Assembly (NCBI RefSeq): GCF_030913365.1
Contig: NZ_CP133160.1
Location: forward strand, 124,001 to 188,000
DNA length: 64,000 nt
From: Stenotrophomonas sp. 24(2023)
GTDB taxonomy: Bacteria; Pseudomonadota; Gammaproteobacteria; Xanthomonadales; Xanthomonadaceae
Direction of reading: 5' to 3'
This document shows positions 25,829 through 34,173 of the stretch, in pieces (the stretch's first letter is position 1; the number at the start of each line of letters is the position of its first letter). The translations under genes and the position numbers were made by a program. The notes beneath the pieces were generated by a model. The model was not told the origin of the DNA. It saw only the letters and a program-made list of their open reading frames with translations, and made no database searches.

Positions 25829-27136
25829 TCAGCCCAGGTTGAAGCCTGCGCCGCGTGCCAGGCCGTCGAAATCCGGGAACGAGGTGGCGACATTGGCGAT
25901 GTCGTTGATGCGCACCTCGCCATGGCTGAGCTGGCCGGCAATGGCGAAGGCCATCGCGATGCGGTGGTCGCCATGGCTCTCGATGGTGCCGCTGCCCAGC
26001 ACCGCACCGCCGTGGATGGTGGCGCCGTCGGCGGTTTCATCCACCTGCACGCCCAGCGTGCGCAGGCCGGTGGCCATCGCTGCCAGGCGGTCGGATTCCT
26101 TCACCCGCAGTTCGGCCGCGCCGGTCACCACGGTGTTGCCCTCGGCCGCGGCAGCGGCGACGAACAGCGCGGGGAACTCGTCGATCATGTCCGGCACCAG
26201 CGCTTCGGGAATCTGCGCGCCCTTCAGCGGGGCGTAACGCACCACCAGATCGGCCACCGCTTCACCGCCCTGCACCGCCGGGTTTTCCTCGGTGATGTCC
26301 GCGCCCATCAGGCGCAGTGCCTGCAGCAGGCCGGTGCGGCGCGGGTTCAGGCCCACCTGCTTCAGGCGCAGCTGCGAGCCGGGAATGATGCTGGCGGCCA
26401 CGAGGAAGAAGGCCGCCGAGGAAAAGTCGGCCGGCACCACGATATCGGTGGCGCGCAGGCGCTGGCCGCCGCGCAGGCGGGCCTTGCCGGGCGAGAAGTC
26501 GATCTCCACGCCGAAGGCCGAGAGCATGCGCTCGGTGTAATCGCGGGTCGGGTGCGGTTCGGTGACGGCGGTTTCGCCCTGCGCGTACAGGCCGGCCAGC
26601 AGCACGGCCGATTTCACCTGCGCGCTGGCCACCGGCGACACGAAATCGATGCCCTGCAGCGGCTGGCCGCCGTGCACGTGCAGCGGCGGGGTGCCGTCGT
26701 CACGGGTGTCGATGCGCGCGCCCATCTGCGCCAGCGGGCCGGTGACGCGGCGCATCGGGCGCTTGGACAGCGATTCATCACCCACCAGCGTGCAGTCGAA
26801 GCGCTGGCCGGCCAGCAGCCCGGCCAGCAGGCGCATGCCGGTACCGGCGTTGCCACAGTCCAGTTCCGCCGCCGGCGCCTGCAGGCCATCGATGCCGACG
26901 CCGTGCACCACGCGCCGCGACGGCGACGGGGTTTCCACCTGCACGCCCAATTGGCTGAAGATGCGCGCGGTGGCGCGGGTGTCTTCGCCTTCCAGGAAGC
27001 CTTCGATGGTGGAGGTGCCATCGGCCAGTGCGGCGAACATCACCGCCCGGTGCGAGACCGACTTGTCGCCGGGAATGGTCAGGGCGCCCTGCAGGGGCTG
27101 GCCCTTGCGGGCGATCCAGTACTGCGCGTTGCTCAT
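25829..27136 (-). CDS. aroA: 3-phosphoshikimate 1-carboxyvinyltransferase (EPSP synthase)
   Basis: 435 aa. It catalyses PEP + shikimate-3-phosphate to EPSP, the sixth shikimate-pathway step. Motifs: GDKSVSHRAVMFAALADG near the start, CGNAGTGMR (about residues 97-105), KRPMRRVTGPLAQMGA and ELRVKESDRLAA. GGEAVADL and SAQVKSAVLLAGL place it nearer the CP4-like (class II) enzymes, but the position that is Ala in glyphosate-tolerant CP4 is Gly here. ATG 27136 is the start; the open frame upstream is Arg/Pro-rich non-coding text in the pheA-aroA gap. Third gene of serC-pheA-aroA, 76 nt after pheA. Confidence 0.97.
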   Translation of the reverse strand: MSNAQYWIARKGQPLQGALTIPGDKSVSHRAVMFAALADGTSTIEGFLEGEDTRATARIFSQLGVQVETPSPSRRVVHGVGIDGLQAPAAELDCGNAGTGMRLLAGLLAGQRFDCTLVGDESLSKRPMRRVTGPLAQMGARIDTRDDGTPPLHVHGGQPLQGIDFVSPVASAQVKSAVLLAGLYAQGETAVTEPHPTRDYTERMLSAFGVEIDFSPGKARLRGGQRLRATDIVVPADFSSAAFFLVAASIIPGSQLRLKQVGLNPRRTGLLQALRLMGADITEENPAVQGGEAVADLVVRYAPLKGAQIPEALVPDMIDEFPALFVAAAAAEGNTVVTGAAELRVKESDRLAAMATGLRTLGVQVDETADGATIHGGAVLGSGTIESHGDHRIAMAFAIAGQLSHGEVRINDIANVATSFPDFDGLARGAGFNLG

Positions 27137-27212
27137 GGTGGGAATCCGTGGGGGCCGCACGCGGCGGCAATACGACAGGGGCGGCGGCGCGCGTGGCGCC
27201 GCCTGCGGTGGC

Positions 27213-28373
27213 TCAGGGCACGGCCACCGGATAGGAACCGAGAATCTTGATCTGCGCCGAATGCGCTTCCAGCTCGGCCAGCGCAGCCTGCATCGGCGCA
27301 TCGTCGATGTGGCCGGCCAGGTCGATGAAGAAGCCGTATTCCCACTTGCCGTGGTGCGAGGGGCGCGACTCGATGCGGTTCATGCTGATGCCATGGCGGG
27401 CAAACGGACTGAGCACATCGAACAGCGCGCCGGGCTTGTCATGGATGAACACCAGCACCGAGGTGCGGTCATGGCCGGAGGTGGGGAAGATGTTGCGGCC
27501 CACCACCAGGAAGCGGGTGGTGTTGTCGGCATCGTTCTGGATCGGCTTGGTGACGACCTTCTTCAGGCCGTACACGTGGCCGGCGCTTTCGCCACCGATG
27601 GCGGCGGCATCGTCGGCATTGCGGGCGCGGCGCGCGCCTTCGGCATTGCTGGATACCGGAATCTTCTCGGCCTTGGGCAGGTTGGCACGCAGCCACGCCG
27701 AGGTCTGCATGAACGACTGCGGGTGGGCGTAGATGCGCTCGATGTCCTCGATGCGGCCACTGCGCGACATCAGGTACTGCTGCACGCGCAGTTCCACTTC
27801 ACCGCAGATCTTCAGGTTGGAGGTCAGGAACATGTCCAGGGTGATCTGGATGGTGCCCTGCCCCGAATTTTCCACCGGCACCACGCCGAAATCGGCGTTG
27901 CCCGCTTCCACTTCCTGGAACACTTCTTCGATGCTGGCCATGGGCAGGCCCAGCGCCGAGCGGCCGAAGTGCTTGAGCACGGCCTGCTGGCTGAAGGTGC
28001 CTTCCGGGCCGAGGTAGCCGATCTTCAGCGGTTCCTGCTGGGCCAGGCAGGCGGACATGATCTCGCGGAACACATGCACCAGCAGCTCATCGCTGAGCGG
28101 GCCCTCGTTGCGGTCCACCACCATGCGCAGCACCTGCGCTTCGCGCTCGGGGCGGTAGTAGTCGACGGCGGCGGCCAGCTTGCCCTTGGCCTTGCCGACC
28201 TGGTGGGCGAACTGCGCGCGCTCGGCGATCAGGCCCTGGATGTCGCGGTCGATCTGGTCGATCTTGGCGCGCACATCGGCCAGCGCCAGCGGCGCCTGGG
28301 TGGGAACCGGCGTTGCCTTGGCCTTGACCGGTCCGGCCTTCTTTGTCGCCTTCTTGGCGGGTTTGCTTGCCAT
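27213..28373 (-). CDS. pheA: Bifunctional chorismate mutase/prephenate dehydratase (P-protein)
   Basis: 386 aa. After a Lys/Ala-rich N-terminal tail (residues 1-28), an AroQ chorismate mutase domain (about 30-110: ADVRAKIDQIDRDIQGLIAER), a prephenate dehydratase domain (about 117-290: YLGPEGTFSQQAVLKHFG, VPVENSGQGTI) and an ACT domain with KPGALFDVLSPFARHGI and the ESRP motif, which binds phenylalanine for feedback inhibition. It converts chorismate via prephenate to phenylpyruvate. ATG 28373 has AAGGA 6 nt upstream. It lies 51 nt after serC in the same direction. Confidence 0.97.
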   Translation of the reverse strand: MASKPAKKATKKAGPVKAKATPVPTQAPLALADVRAKIDQIDRDIQGLIAERAQFAHQVGKAKGKLAAAVDYYRPEREAQVLRMVVDRNEGPLSDELLVHVFREIMSACLAQQEPLKIGYLGPEGTFSQQAVLKHFGRSALGLPMASIEEVFQEVEAGNADFGVVPVENSGQGTIQITLDMFLTSNLKICGEVELRVQQYLMSRSGRIEDIERIYAHPQSFMQTSAWLRANLPKAEKIPVSSNAEGARRARNADDAAAIGGESAGHVYGLKKVVTKPIQNDADNTTRFLVVGRNIFPTSGHDRTSVLVFIHDKPGALFDVLSPFARHGISMNRIESRPSHHGKWEYGFFIDLAGHIDDAPMQAALAELEAHSAQIKILGSYPVAVP

Positions 28374-28424
28374 CGGTAATCCTTGTTGCGGGGCGCGCGC
28401 CCGACGCGACGCGCCGTTCAATGC

Positions 28425-29510
28425 TCAGCCGTGACGCTGCTGGAAATCGGCCATGAAGGCGACCAGCGCCTCGGCCCCGGCCAGCGGCATGGCGTTGTAC
28501 AGCGAGGCACGGATGCCACCGACTGCCTTGTGCCCCTTCAGTGCCAGCAGCCCGGCCGCCTTGGATTCGGCGACGAAGCGCGCATCCAGATCGGCCGAGG
28601 GCAGGAAGAAGGGAATGTTCATGCGCGAGCGCACCGACGGTGCGACGTCGTTGCGGTAGAAGCCACCGGAGGCATCGATGGCCGCATACACCAGCGCCGC
28701 CTTGGCGGCATTGCGCTTGGCGAATTCGACCACCCCGCCCTCGGCCAGCATCCACTTGAACACCAGCCCGGCCATGTACCAGTTCCAGGTGGGCGGCGTG
28801 TTGAGCATCGAATCGCGTGCGGCATGCGAGCGGTAATCGAAGATGTCCGCACGCGGCTGGCCGCTGCGTTCGAGCAGGTCGCGGCGGACGATCACCACGC
28901 CGATGCCGACCGGGCCGAGGTTCTTCTGCGCACCGGCATAGATGACACCGAAGCGGCGCACATCCAGCGGCTCGCTGGCGATGGATGAGCTGAAATCGGC
29001 CACCAGCGGCACATCGCCCACGTCCGGTACATCGCGGAATTCGACGCCGTGGATGGTCTCGTTGGCGGTGATGTGCACGTAGGCGGCATCGGCCGAGAGC
29101 TGCCAGCCGGCACGGGCAGGAATGTCACGGAAGCCGCCGGCTTCGCTGCTGGCGGCGATGTGGGCAGCCACATAAGGCCCGGCCTGCTTGACCGCGGTCT
29201 TGCCCCAGTGCCCACTGAGCACGTAGTCGGCACGCTGGCCGGGAGCGGCGAAGTTCAGCGGCAACAGGGCCTGCTGGGTGGTCGCCCCGCCGGGCAGGAA
29301 CAGCACGGCATAGTCATCGGGAACATCGAGCAGGCGGCGCAGATCGGCTTCGGCCTCGGCGGCCACGGCCATGAATTCCGGGCCACGGTGGCTCATCTCC
29401 ATGATCGAGGCGCCTGCGCCGTGCCATTCCAGCATTTCTTCCTGCGCCTGGCGCAGGACCGCTTCCGGCAACATCGCAGGGCCGGCACTGAAGTTGAACG
29501 CGCGCGTCAT
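28425..29510 (-). CDS. serC: Phosphoserine aminotransferase
   Basis: 361 aa PLP enzyme of serine (and pyridoxine) synthesis, converting 3-phosphohydroxypyruvate and glutamate to phosphoserine. The start [19 protein letters not shown] is characteristic; other motifs are [19 protein letters not shown] and the Schiff-base lysine in [18 protein letters not shown] 29510 follows CAGGTG. It is the first gene of the serC-pheA-aroA set, an arrangement widespread in gamma-proteobacteria. A SMAG-like palindrome lies about 140 nt upstream of its start. Confidence 0.97.
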   Translation of the reverse strand: MTRAFNFSAGPAMLPEAVLRQAQEEMLEWHGAGASIMEMSHRGPEFMAVAAEAEADLRRLLDVPDDYAVLFLPGGATTQQALLPLNFAAPGQRADYVLSGHWGKTAVKQAGPYVAAHIAASSEAGGFRDIPARAGWQLSADAAYVHITANETIHGVEFRDVPDVGDVPLVADFSSSIASEPLDVRRFGVIYAGAQKNLGPVGIGVVIVRRDLLERSGQPRADIFDYRSHAARDSMLNTPPTWNWYMAGLVFKWMLAEGGVVEFAKRNAAKAALVYAAIDASGGFYRNDVAPSVRSRMNIPFFLPSADLDARFVAESKAAGLLALKGHKAVGGIRASLYNAMPLAGAEALVAFMADFQQRHG

Positions 29511-29650
29511 GTCACACCTGTGGGGCAAGAGCCCTAGTATGCCGCAGCGCACCACCCTTGCGGCCTTGTCCGGCAAGGGAATTTGGTTGCATCCGCAACC
29601 GCTTGCCGGACCTGAGCACCCGAGCTGCCCAACCTCGCCCATTCCCGGCA

Positions 29651-29674
29651 GTGCCACGCCATGCGTGGCTGCAC
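29651..29674. repeat. Single SMAG-like element
   Basis: GTGCCACGCC-AT-GCGTGGCTGCAC is a SMAG-type palindrome, with GTGC in place of GTAG, between serC and the FHA gene (which are both on the minus strand). Confidence 0.65.
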
Positions 29675-29698
29675 AGCCCGTCGGCGGCTACGCCAACC

Positions 29699-30493
29699 TC
29701 AGCGCGCGCCGAACAGCAGCAGCAGGCTCAGCACGGCGGCCAGCAGTAGGGCACTGGCCAGCAGCCACGGCCAGCGGCGTACCTTGGCCGGGGGCAGGTG
29801 CGCCGGAGGGACGTCGGCTTGTGGCTGCACGTCCTCTTCCACCGGCAGCGGGCGCCGGCGCGGGTCGTGCGGTACCTCCAGCACGAAGCGATGCTGCCCT
29901 TCCAGCACCAGCTGGTCGCCCGGCTGCAGCCAGCAGTGGCGCACCGGCAGGCCGTTGACCCGACTGCCCTCGCTGCTGCCCAGATCACGCAGCAGCACGC
30001 GCTCGCCGTGTACTTCCACCCGGGCATGCTGGCTGGCGAAACCGGGCTCGTCGATGGCGATGTCCGCATCGATGCCCTGCCCGATCACCCGCGGCCGGGC
30101 CAGCGTGTAGCCGCGGCCATGGTGCAGGCCGCCCACGCCGCGCAGCAGCATCTGGTCATCGCCGGCATCCTTCGGGGCCGGCGGCTGGGACGGCATGTCC
30201 ACCTCGCCCTGCAGCACCATTTCCACGCCATCCACGTACACCGCATCACCGGCACGCAGCAGGGCCATGCGCCGCACCGGGCGGCCGTTGACGTGGATGC
30301 CACGGATGCCATTGGCCACCTGCAGCCACAGGCCGCGATCATCCAGGCAGAACTGCGCCAGCAGCAGGGCGCCATGGCTGCCATCGCCCAGCCGCACGCT
30401 GCCGTTGGCCTGGCGCACGATGCGCTGCACCCCCGGCTTCAAGGGCTGGTCGGGGTGGTGTTGCTGGCTGAAGTGGACAAGCAGGTTCTGCAC
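29699..30493 (-). CDS. Membrane-anchored protein with two FHA-like domains
   Basis: 264 aa from GTG 30493. An N-terminal FHA-like domain (about residues 5-95) keeps VNGRPVRRMALLRAGD. A second FHA domain (about 110-205) keeps ARPRVIGQGIDADIAID, ASQHARVEV and LGSSEGSRVNGLPV, so the Ser-x-x-His and Asn-Gly phosphothreonine-binding positions are there although the usual Arg is Gln. A Pro-rich linker and one C-terminal TM helix (WPWLLASALLLAAVLSLLLLF) make it a tail-anchored protein. GTG is chosen because upstream codons are Cys/Arg-rich and unlike coding sequence. Signalling through a Ser/Thr kinase is likely in general but no kinase gene is near. Confidence 0.78.
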   Translation of the reverse strand: MQNLLVHFSQQHHPDQPLKPGVQRIVRQANGSVRLGDGSHGALLLAQFCLDDRGLWLQVANGIRGIHVNGRPVRRMALLRAGDAVYVDGVEMVLQGEVDMPSQPPAPKDAGDDQMLLRGVGGLHHGRGYTLARPRVIGQGIDADIAIDEPGFASQHARVEVHGERVLLRDLGSSEGSRVNGLPVRHCWLQPGDQLVLEGQHRFVLEVPHDPRRRPLPVEEDVQPQADVPPAHLPPAKVRRWPWLLASALLLAAVLSLLLLFGAR

Positions 30494-30615
30494 GCGGCGC
30501 AGCCTAGCAGGTTGCTCGCAGGTGCAGAAGAACCCGCGCACCGCTTGGCGCAGGCCGCCGCGATGCGCACAATGCACGCCCTCCTGGAATTTCCCGCCTC
30601 GCGCAAGGAACCTGC

Positions 30616-30891
30616 ATGTCCACCATTGATGTCCGCCACGCCCATTCCCTGCCCGAACCGCAGGCCCGCCAGGCCATCGAGGACGTCGCCGCCAAGCTGG
30701 CCGAGCGCTTCGGCCTGAAGTCCAGCTGGCGCGGCGATGTGCTGGATTTCAACGGCAGCGGCGTCGATGGGGCCATCGAACTGCTGCCCGGTGCGGTGCG
30801 CGTGAGCGCCAAGCTGGGCTTCCTGCTGTCGGCCATGAAGGGCATGGTGGAAAGCGAGATCCAGCGGGTGCTGAAGGAAAAGCTCGGCTGA
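30616..30891 (+). CDS. Polyhydroxyalkanoate-system family protein
   Basis: 91 aa. The sequence MSTIDVRHAHSLPEPQARQ followed by AKLAERFG, SSWRGDVLDFNGSGVDGAIE and LGFLLSAMKG matches the PHA_gran_rgn (polyhydroxyalkanoic acid system) family, small proteins of unknown mechanism found with PHA genes. AAGGA is 6 nt before the ATG. It is followed 80 nt later by a phasin-like gene, which supports a link to PHA granules. Divergent from the FHA gene. Confidence 0.85.
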   Translation: MSTIDVRHAHSLPEPQARQAIEDVAAKLAERFGLKSSWRGDVLDFNGSGVDGAIELLPGAVRVSAKLGFLLSAMKGMVESEIQRVLKEKLG

Positions 30892-30971
30892 ACCCCGGCG
30901 GGGCCATCACGGTCCTGCAACCGGCGGCGCGGTAGTCTCCAAGGCAGGTCTCCCCTGCCCGAGGACAGCAC

Positions 30972-31475
30972 ATGAACACCTACGATCATGACGACCGCCA
31001 CCGCGATGAGGAAGACAAGGCATCCTTCGGCGAACAGGCCGAACGCTTCTCGCGCCGCTTCAGCGATTCGGCGCAGCAGGTCTGGCTGGCCGGGCTGGGC
31101 GCGCTGGGCCGTGCACAGGCCGAAGGGGGCCGTTTCTTCGATTCGCTGGTGAAGGAAGGCGAGGCCTGGGAACAGCGCCGCCGCGAGCGCCATGCCGACC
31201 AGGGCCCGGGCTGGCGCGACAACGTCGAGCAGTCGCTGGACGAGGCACGCGAAAAGGCCAGCGGCACCTGGACCAAAGTGGAAAAGGCGTTCGACGACCA
31301 GGTCCAGGGGGTGCTCAAGCGCCTGCATGTGCCCACCGCCGACGAATTCGCCGCGCTGGAAGCGCGCCTGGACGCGCTCAACAGCCGCATCGCCCGCCTG
31401 GAAAACCGCGCCGCCAGCCCTGCCAGCGGCGAGCCCACCCCGGGCAGCCATCAGGCGCCCGGCGCTGCACCCTGA
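30972..31475 (+). CDS. Phasin-family / PHA granule-associated protein
   Basis: 167 aa, cytoplasmic. A charged N-terminus is followed by a long amphipathic helical region (QQVWLAGLGALGRAQAEGGR, FFDSLVKEGEAWEQRR, about residues 36-75), the phasin core seen in PhaF/PhaI-type proteins. A heptad-like segment (about 125-145, FAALEARLDALNSRIARLEN) should form a coiled coil for oligomers, and the C-terminus is Pro/Ala-rich. Phasins coat PHA granules. No PHA synthase is in the window. GAGG lies 7 nt upstream. Confidence 0.85.
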   Translation: MNTYDHDDRHRDEEDKASFGEQAERFSRRFSDSAQQVWLAGLGALGRAQAEGGRFFDSLVKEGEAWEQRRRERHADQGPGWRDNVEQSLDEAREKASGTWTKVEKAFDDQVQGVLKRLHVPTADEFAALEARLDALNSRIARLENRAASPASGEPTPGSHQAPGAAP

Positions 31476-31530
31476 ACCCGACGGCCACCGGTTGTTGCAA
31501 AGCAGCAAAGCTTTGGTGACAATCGGGACG

Positions 31531-31595
31531 AACCCGCCAATCCACCTGCTGCCGTTTGTTCCCTCCCCTCACGGCTTCCGGATTGGCGGGTTTTT
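31531..31595 (+). terminator. Terminator after phasin gene
   Basis: AACCCGCCAATCC / GGATTGGCGGGTT, a perfect 13-bp stem with a 36-nt loop, running directly into TTTTT. The long loop is unusual, but the stem followed by a T-run supports termination of the PHA-type pair. Confidence 0.7.
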
Positions 31596-31727
31596 CATGC
31601 CTGCGTCCCGGGGCAACGATTGAAATGGGCGCCGCGTCACGATTCCTGTCAGGAATGACCTGATCCCATTGTCGGAAGGGACCTTTACACTGTCCTTTCC
31701 TTTCCGGCTGTCCCGCTCCCCTCCTGC

Positions 31728-32735
31728 ATGTTCTCCTGGATTCTGGCCCTGCTGCTGGCCGTGCTCTCCGGTGGCCTGGCCACCGTGTACCTGTGGTGGT
31801 TCAAGCGTCGCCGGAAGGAAATGCAACTGGGCCTGCAGGCATTGGCCGGCATGCACTGGCGCGAGTTCTCCACGCTGGTCAAGCGCGCACTGCACGAACA
31901 GCGTGGCCTGCACGACGTGGGCGACGGCCAGGCCGACAGCCGCGAGCCCAGCAGTGATTTCCTGCTCAGCGATGGCCCCCACCGCTGGCTGGTGTCGTGC
32001 AAGCACGGGCTGGCCTACCGCATCGGCACCGCAGCGGTGAACGAACTGGGGGCCGCTGCTCGGCTGGCCGGCGCCAAGGGCGGGCTGCTGATCACCGAAG
32101 GCCGGGTGGAGCGTGATGGCCTGGCTGCTGCGCTCAAGCAGGGCGTGGATGTGCTGGACGGTCCGCGCCTGTGGCCGCTGCTGCAGCCCTACCTGCCCGG
32201 CGACATCGAAAGCCGCGTGCGCGCCACGGCGCGCAATGAAGCGCTGCGCCGTACCGCCATCGCCCTGCTGGGGGCCTGCACGCTGGGCCTGCTGGCAGGC
32301 CTGGGTTACCAGACCACCGTGGCGGAACGGGAGGCACCGCCGGTGCCCGAGCCGGCCGCCGCCCCCGTGGCGCCCACCGCACCGGCCGCGCCCGTGGCAA
32401 CGCCCTCCCCGCTCACGGCCGCCCCGGCACCGGCCGTCGCGCCGGCCGCCACTGCAGGCGATGACCGCTCCGACCCGAACCCCGATGCCGCCACGCTGGA
32501 ACGCTACCAGCGGCAGCTGTCCCATGACCTGGCCCGGCAACCCGGCGTGGCCAGTGGCGTCTGGCTGACCCGGCAGACCCTGGCCATCAACCGCACCGGT
32601 GACATCGACGCCATCTGGCCGCTGATCTGCGACCAGGTGCTGCACTACCCCGCGCTGCGTACCGTGCGCATCCAGCTCAATGCCCGCCCCGGTGTGGAAG
32701 AGCCCGTGCGCTGGCGCCAGTGCGCGACGATGTGA
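31728..32735 (+). CDS. Membrane protein with Mrr-like nuclease fold
   Basis: 335 aa. TM1 is at residues 1-23, directly followed by a basic KRRRK stop. Residues about 35-150 resemble the Mrr_cat (PD-(D/E)XK) domain: MHWREFSTLVKRALHEQRG helix, Asp77 in SSDFLL, then WLVSCKHG with Lys92, and AGAKGGLLITEG. The canonical Glu/Gln before Lys is Ser90-Cys91, so metal-dependent cleavage may be altered. A second TM (about 173-192) and a Pro/Ala linker (about 205-240) lead to a C-terminal domain of unknown fold (DLARQPGVASGVWLTRQ). No methylase is near, so a classical restriction system is unlikely. No clear RBS. Confidence 0.72.
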   Translation: MFSWILALLLAVLSGGLATVYLWWFKRRRKEMQLGLQALAGMHWREFSTLVKRALHEQRGLHDVGDGQADSREPSSDFLLSDGPHRWLVSCKHGLAYRIGTAAVNELGAAARLAGAKGGLLITEGRVERDGLAAALKQGVDVLDGPRLWPLLQPYLPGDIESRVRATARNEALRRTAIALLGACTLGLLAGLGYQTTVAEREAPPVPEPAAAPVAPTAPAAPVATPSPLTAAPAPAVAPAATAGDDRSDPNPDAATLERYQRQLSHDLARQPGVASGVWLTRQTLAINRTGDIDAIWPLICDQVLHYPALRTVRIQLNARPGVEEPVRWRQCATM

Positions 32736-32778
32736 GGGCATGAACCCGCCGGATGCCGGTGTTGTCGCGCGCGTCCGC

Positions 32779-33171
32779 TCACCCCAGCGCGGCCAGGTGC
32801 GCGATATAGCTGGACCGTGATTCACCGGCCGCCTTGGCCTGTGCATCCAGACGGGCAAGGATCCGCCGCGGCAGGCTGATGTTGACACGCTCCAGCGTGT
32901 CATCGAGCGCGGCCGGGTCAACGTAGATGTACGCCAGTATCCAGTTCCCCTCACGCCCGGCGTCGGCTGCAACCTGTTGCGGGGATGACGGGCGTGGAAT
33001 TGCCCGGCCGGCATCGAGCGCAGCATCCATCCAACCAAGCACGGCCTGCTCTGCCGCTTCGATGGCCTCATCGAGCGTATCGCCGGCCGAAAAACAGCCC
33101 GGCAGATCCGGCACAACCACCCCCCACGCCGTGCTTTCATCGCCCGGTTCAATCAAGGCTGGATATCGCAT
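32779..33171 (-). CDS. hicB: HicB-type antitoxin
   Basis: 130 aa. The N-terminal HicB fold (MRYPALIEP..., WGVVVPDLPGCFSAGDTLDEA, AEQAVLGWMD) is a partly degraded RNase H-like domain. The C-terminal 35 residues (RVNISLPRRILARLDAQA, SRSSYIAHLA) form a ribbon-helix-helix DNA-binding domain, so this antitoxin should also autorepress the operon. Its start lies inside the hicA reading frame (19-nt overlap), which couples translation. Confidence 0.92.
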   Translation of the reverse strand: MRYPALIEPGDESTAWGVVVPDLPGCFSAGDTLDEAIEAAEQAVLGWMDAALDAGRAIPRPSSPQQVAADAGREGNWILAYIYVDPAALDDTLERVNISLPRRILARLDAQAKAAGESRSSYIAHLAALG

Positions 33172-33362
33172 CGGACCTCCTGCGTCAGTCCTGCCAGCTT
33201 CCGCACCGCCTGCACCAGCCCTTTACCCAGATCCTTGCGGGGGTGTGGCACCGTGATGATGTAGGGCAGGTGCGGATGCCTGAATACATGATGGGAGCCA
33301 CGAATCCGGCGGCAGGTCCAACCTGCTGCCTCCAGCTCCCGGATGAGGTCGCCGCTTTTCAT
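33153..33362 (-). CDS. hicA: HicA-type mRNA interferase toxin
   Basis: 69 aa. MKSGDLIRELEAAGWTCRRI followed by GSHHVFRHP is the YcfA/HicA double-stranded-RNA-binding-like fold; His24 is the expected catalytic residue. YIITVPHPRKDLGKGLVQ and a C-terminal RKLAGL helix complete it. It cleaves mRNA and is neutralised by the HicB encoded next and overlapping by 19 nt. ATG 33362 begins the fold; the frame upstream is not coding-like. Confidence 0.94.
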   Translation of the reverse strand: MKSGDLIRELEAAGWTCRRIRGSHHVFRHPHLPYIITVPHPRKDLGKGLVQAVRKLAGLTQEVRCDIQP

Positions 33363-33377
33363 GCGACGACCATACAC

Positions 33378-33405
33378 ATCGTACACACGACACAACAGAG
33401 TGCAA
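33378..33405 (-). promoter_or_regulatory. hicAB promoter
   Basis: On the minus strand TTGCAC (-35, 33400-33405) and TACGAT (-10, 33378-33383) are separated by 16 bp, with the hicA ATG 15 nt after the -10. Repeated TACACA-type motifs around the -10 could be bound by the HicB ribbon-helix-helix domain. Confidence 0.6.
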
Positions 33406-33422
33406 CACGACACTCCGCCGTG

Positions 33423-34151
33423 TCAGCGTCCACCCGGCGCGAAGCGCGCCACCAGATCCCACGCATCGCCCAGGAACATCTGCCGCACCCGGGTGATCGG
33501 CTGGTCGCCGCGCCAGGTCAGGCGCTCGATCACCAGGCACGCGGTGCCCTGTGGCACCGCCAGCAGCTTGGCGCTGGCGGCGTCGGCGCCCCAGGCGCTG
33601 ATGCGATGCTGGGCGCGGGTCCAGGACACGTTCTGCAGCAGCCAGCTGCCCGGCGCGGTCACCTCGAAATCGACCGCCAGCACCTCCGGCACCCCGACCG
33701 GGCTGATCAGGCGATGCTCCAGTGCCAGCGGCCGACCATCGGCCAGGTGCAGGCAGCGCATCGCCAGCAGCCTGTCGCCGCCGGCCAGTTCCTCCTCACC
33801 GGCGTTGCCCGCTTCGGCAGCACGCAGCTCGCGGCGCAGCAGGCGGTAGCCGTACTGGTGCCCCCGCGAACCGACTTCCATGGCGATGTCGGGAATCTCC
33901 AGCGCCACCTGCTCCAGGTGCGGTGGCTGGCGCGCCACGAATGAACCGGCGCGGCGACGGCGCTCGATCATGCCGCTCTCGGCCAGCGCGGTCAGCACCT
34001 TGTTCACCGTCATCCGCGAGCAGCCGTACTGTTCCATCAGCTCGTGCTCGAACGGAATGCGGAAGCCCGGCGCCCATTCGCCGCTGAGGATGCGGCTTTC
34101 CAGGTCGCTGCGGATGCGCTGGTTGAGCGTGGCGGACTTGCGGACGGTCAC
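33423..34151 (-). CDS. hutC: Histidine-utilisation repressor HutC (GntR/UTRA)
   Basis: 242 aa from GTG 34151, the normal HutC length. A GntR winged HTH (residues about 8-75: LESRILSGEWAPGFRIPFEHELMEQY with CSRMTVNKVLTALAESG) is followed by a UTRA ligand domain (about 95-240: GDRLLAMRCLHLADGRPLALE, RVRQMFLGDAWDLVARFAPGGR). HutC binds urocanate and releases the hut promoters. It is downstream of hutF on the minus strand with a 22-nt gap and opposite the hutIHGU operon. Confidence 0.95.
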   Translation of the reverse strand: MTVRKSATLNQRIRSDLESRILSGEWAPGFRIPFEHELMEQYGCSRMTVNKVLTALAESGMIERRRRAGSFVARQPPHLEQVALEIPDIAMEVGSRGHQYGYRLLRRELRAAEAGNAGEEELAGGDRLLAMRCLHLADGRPLALEHRLISPVGVPEVLAVDFEVTAPGSWLLQNVSWTRAQHRISAWGADAASAKLLAVPQGTACLVIERLTWRGDQPITRVRQMFLGDAWDLVARFAPGGR

Positions 34152-34173
34152 GGGGGTCTCGGCAGGGAAGGAC

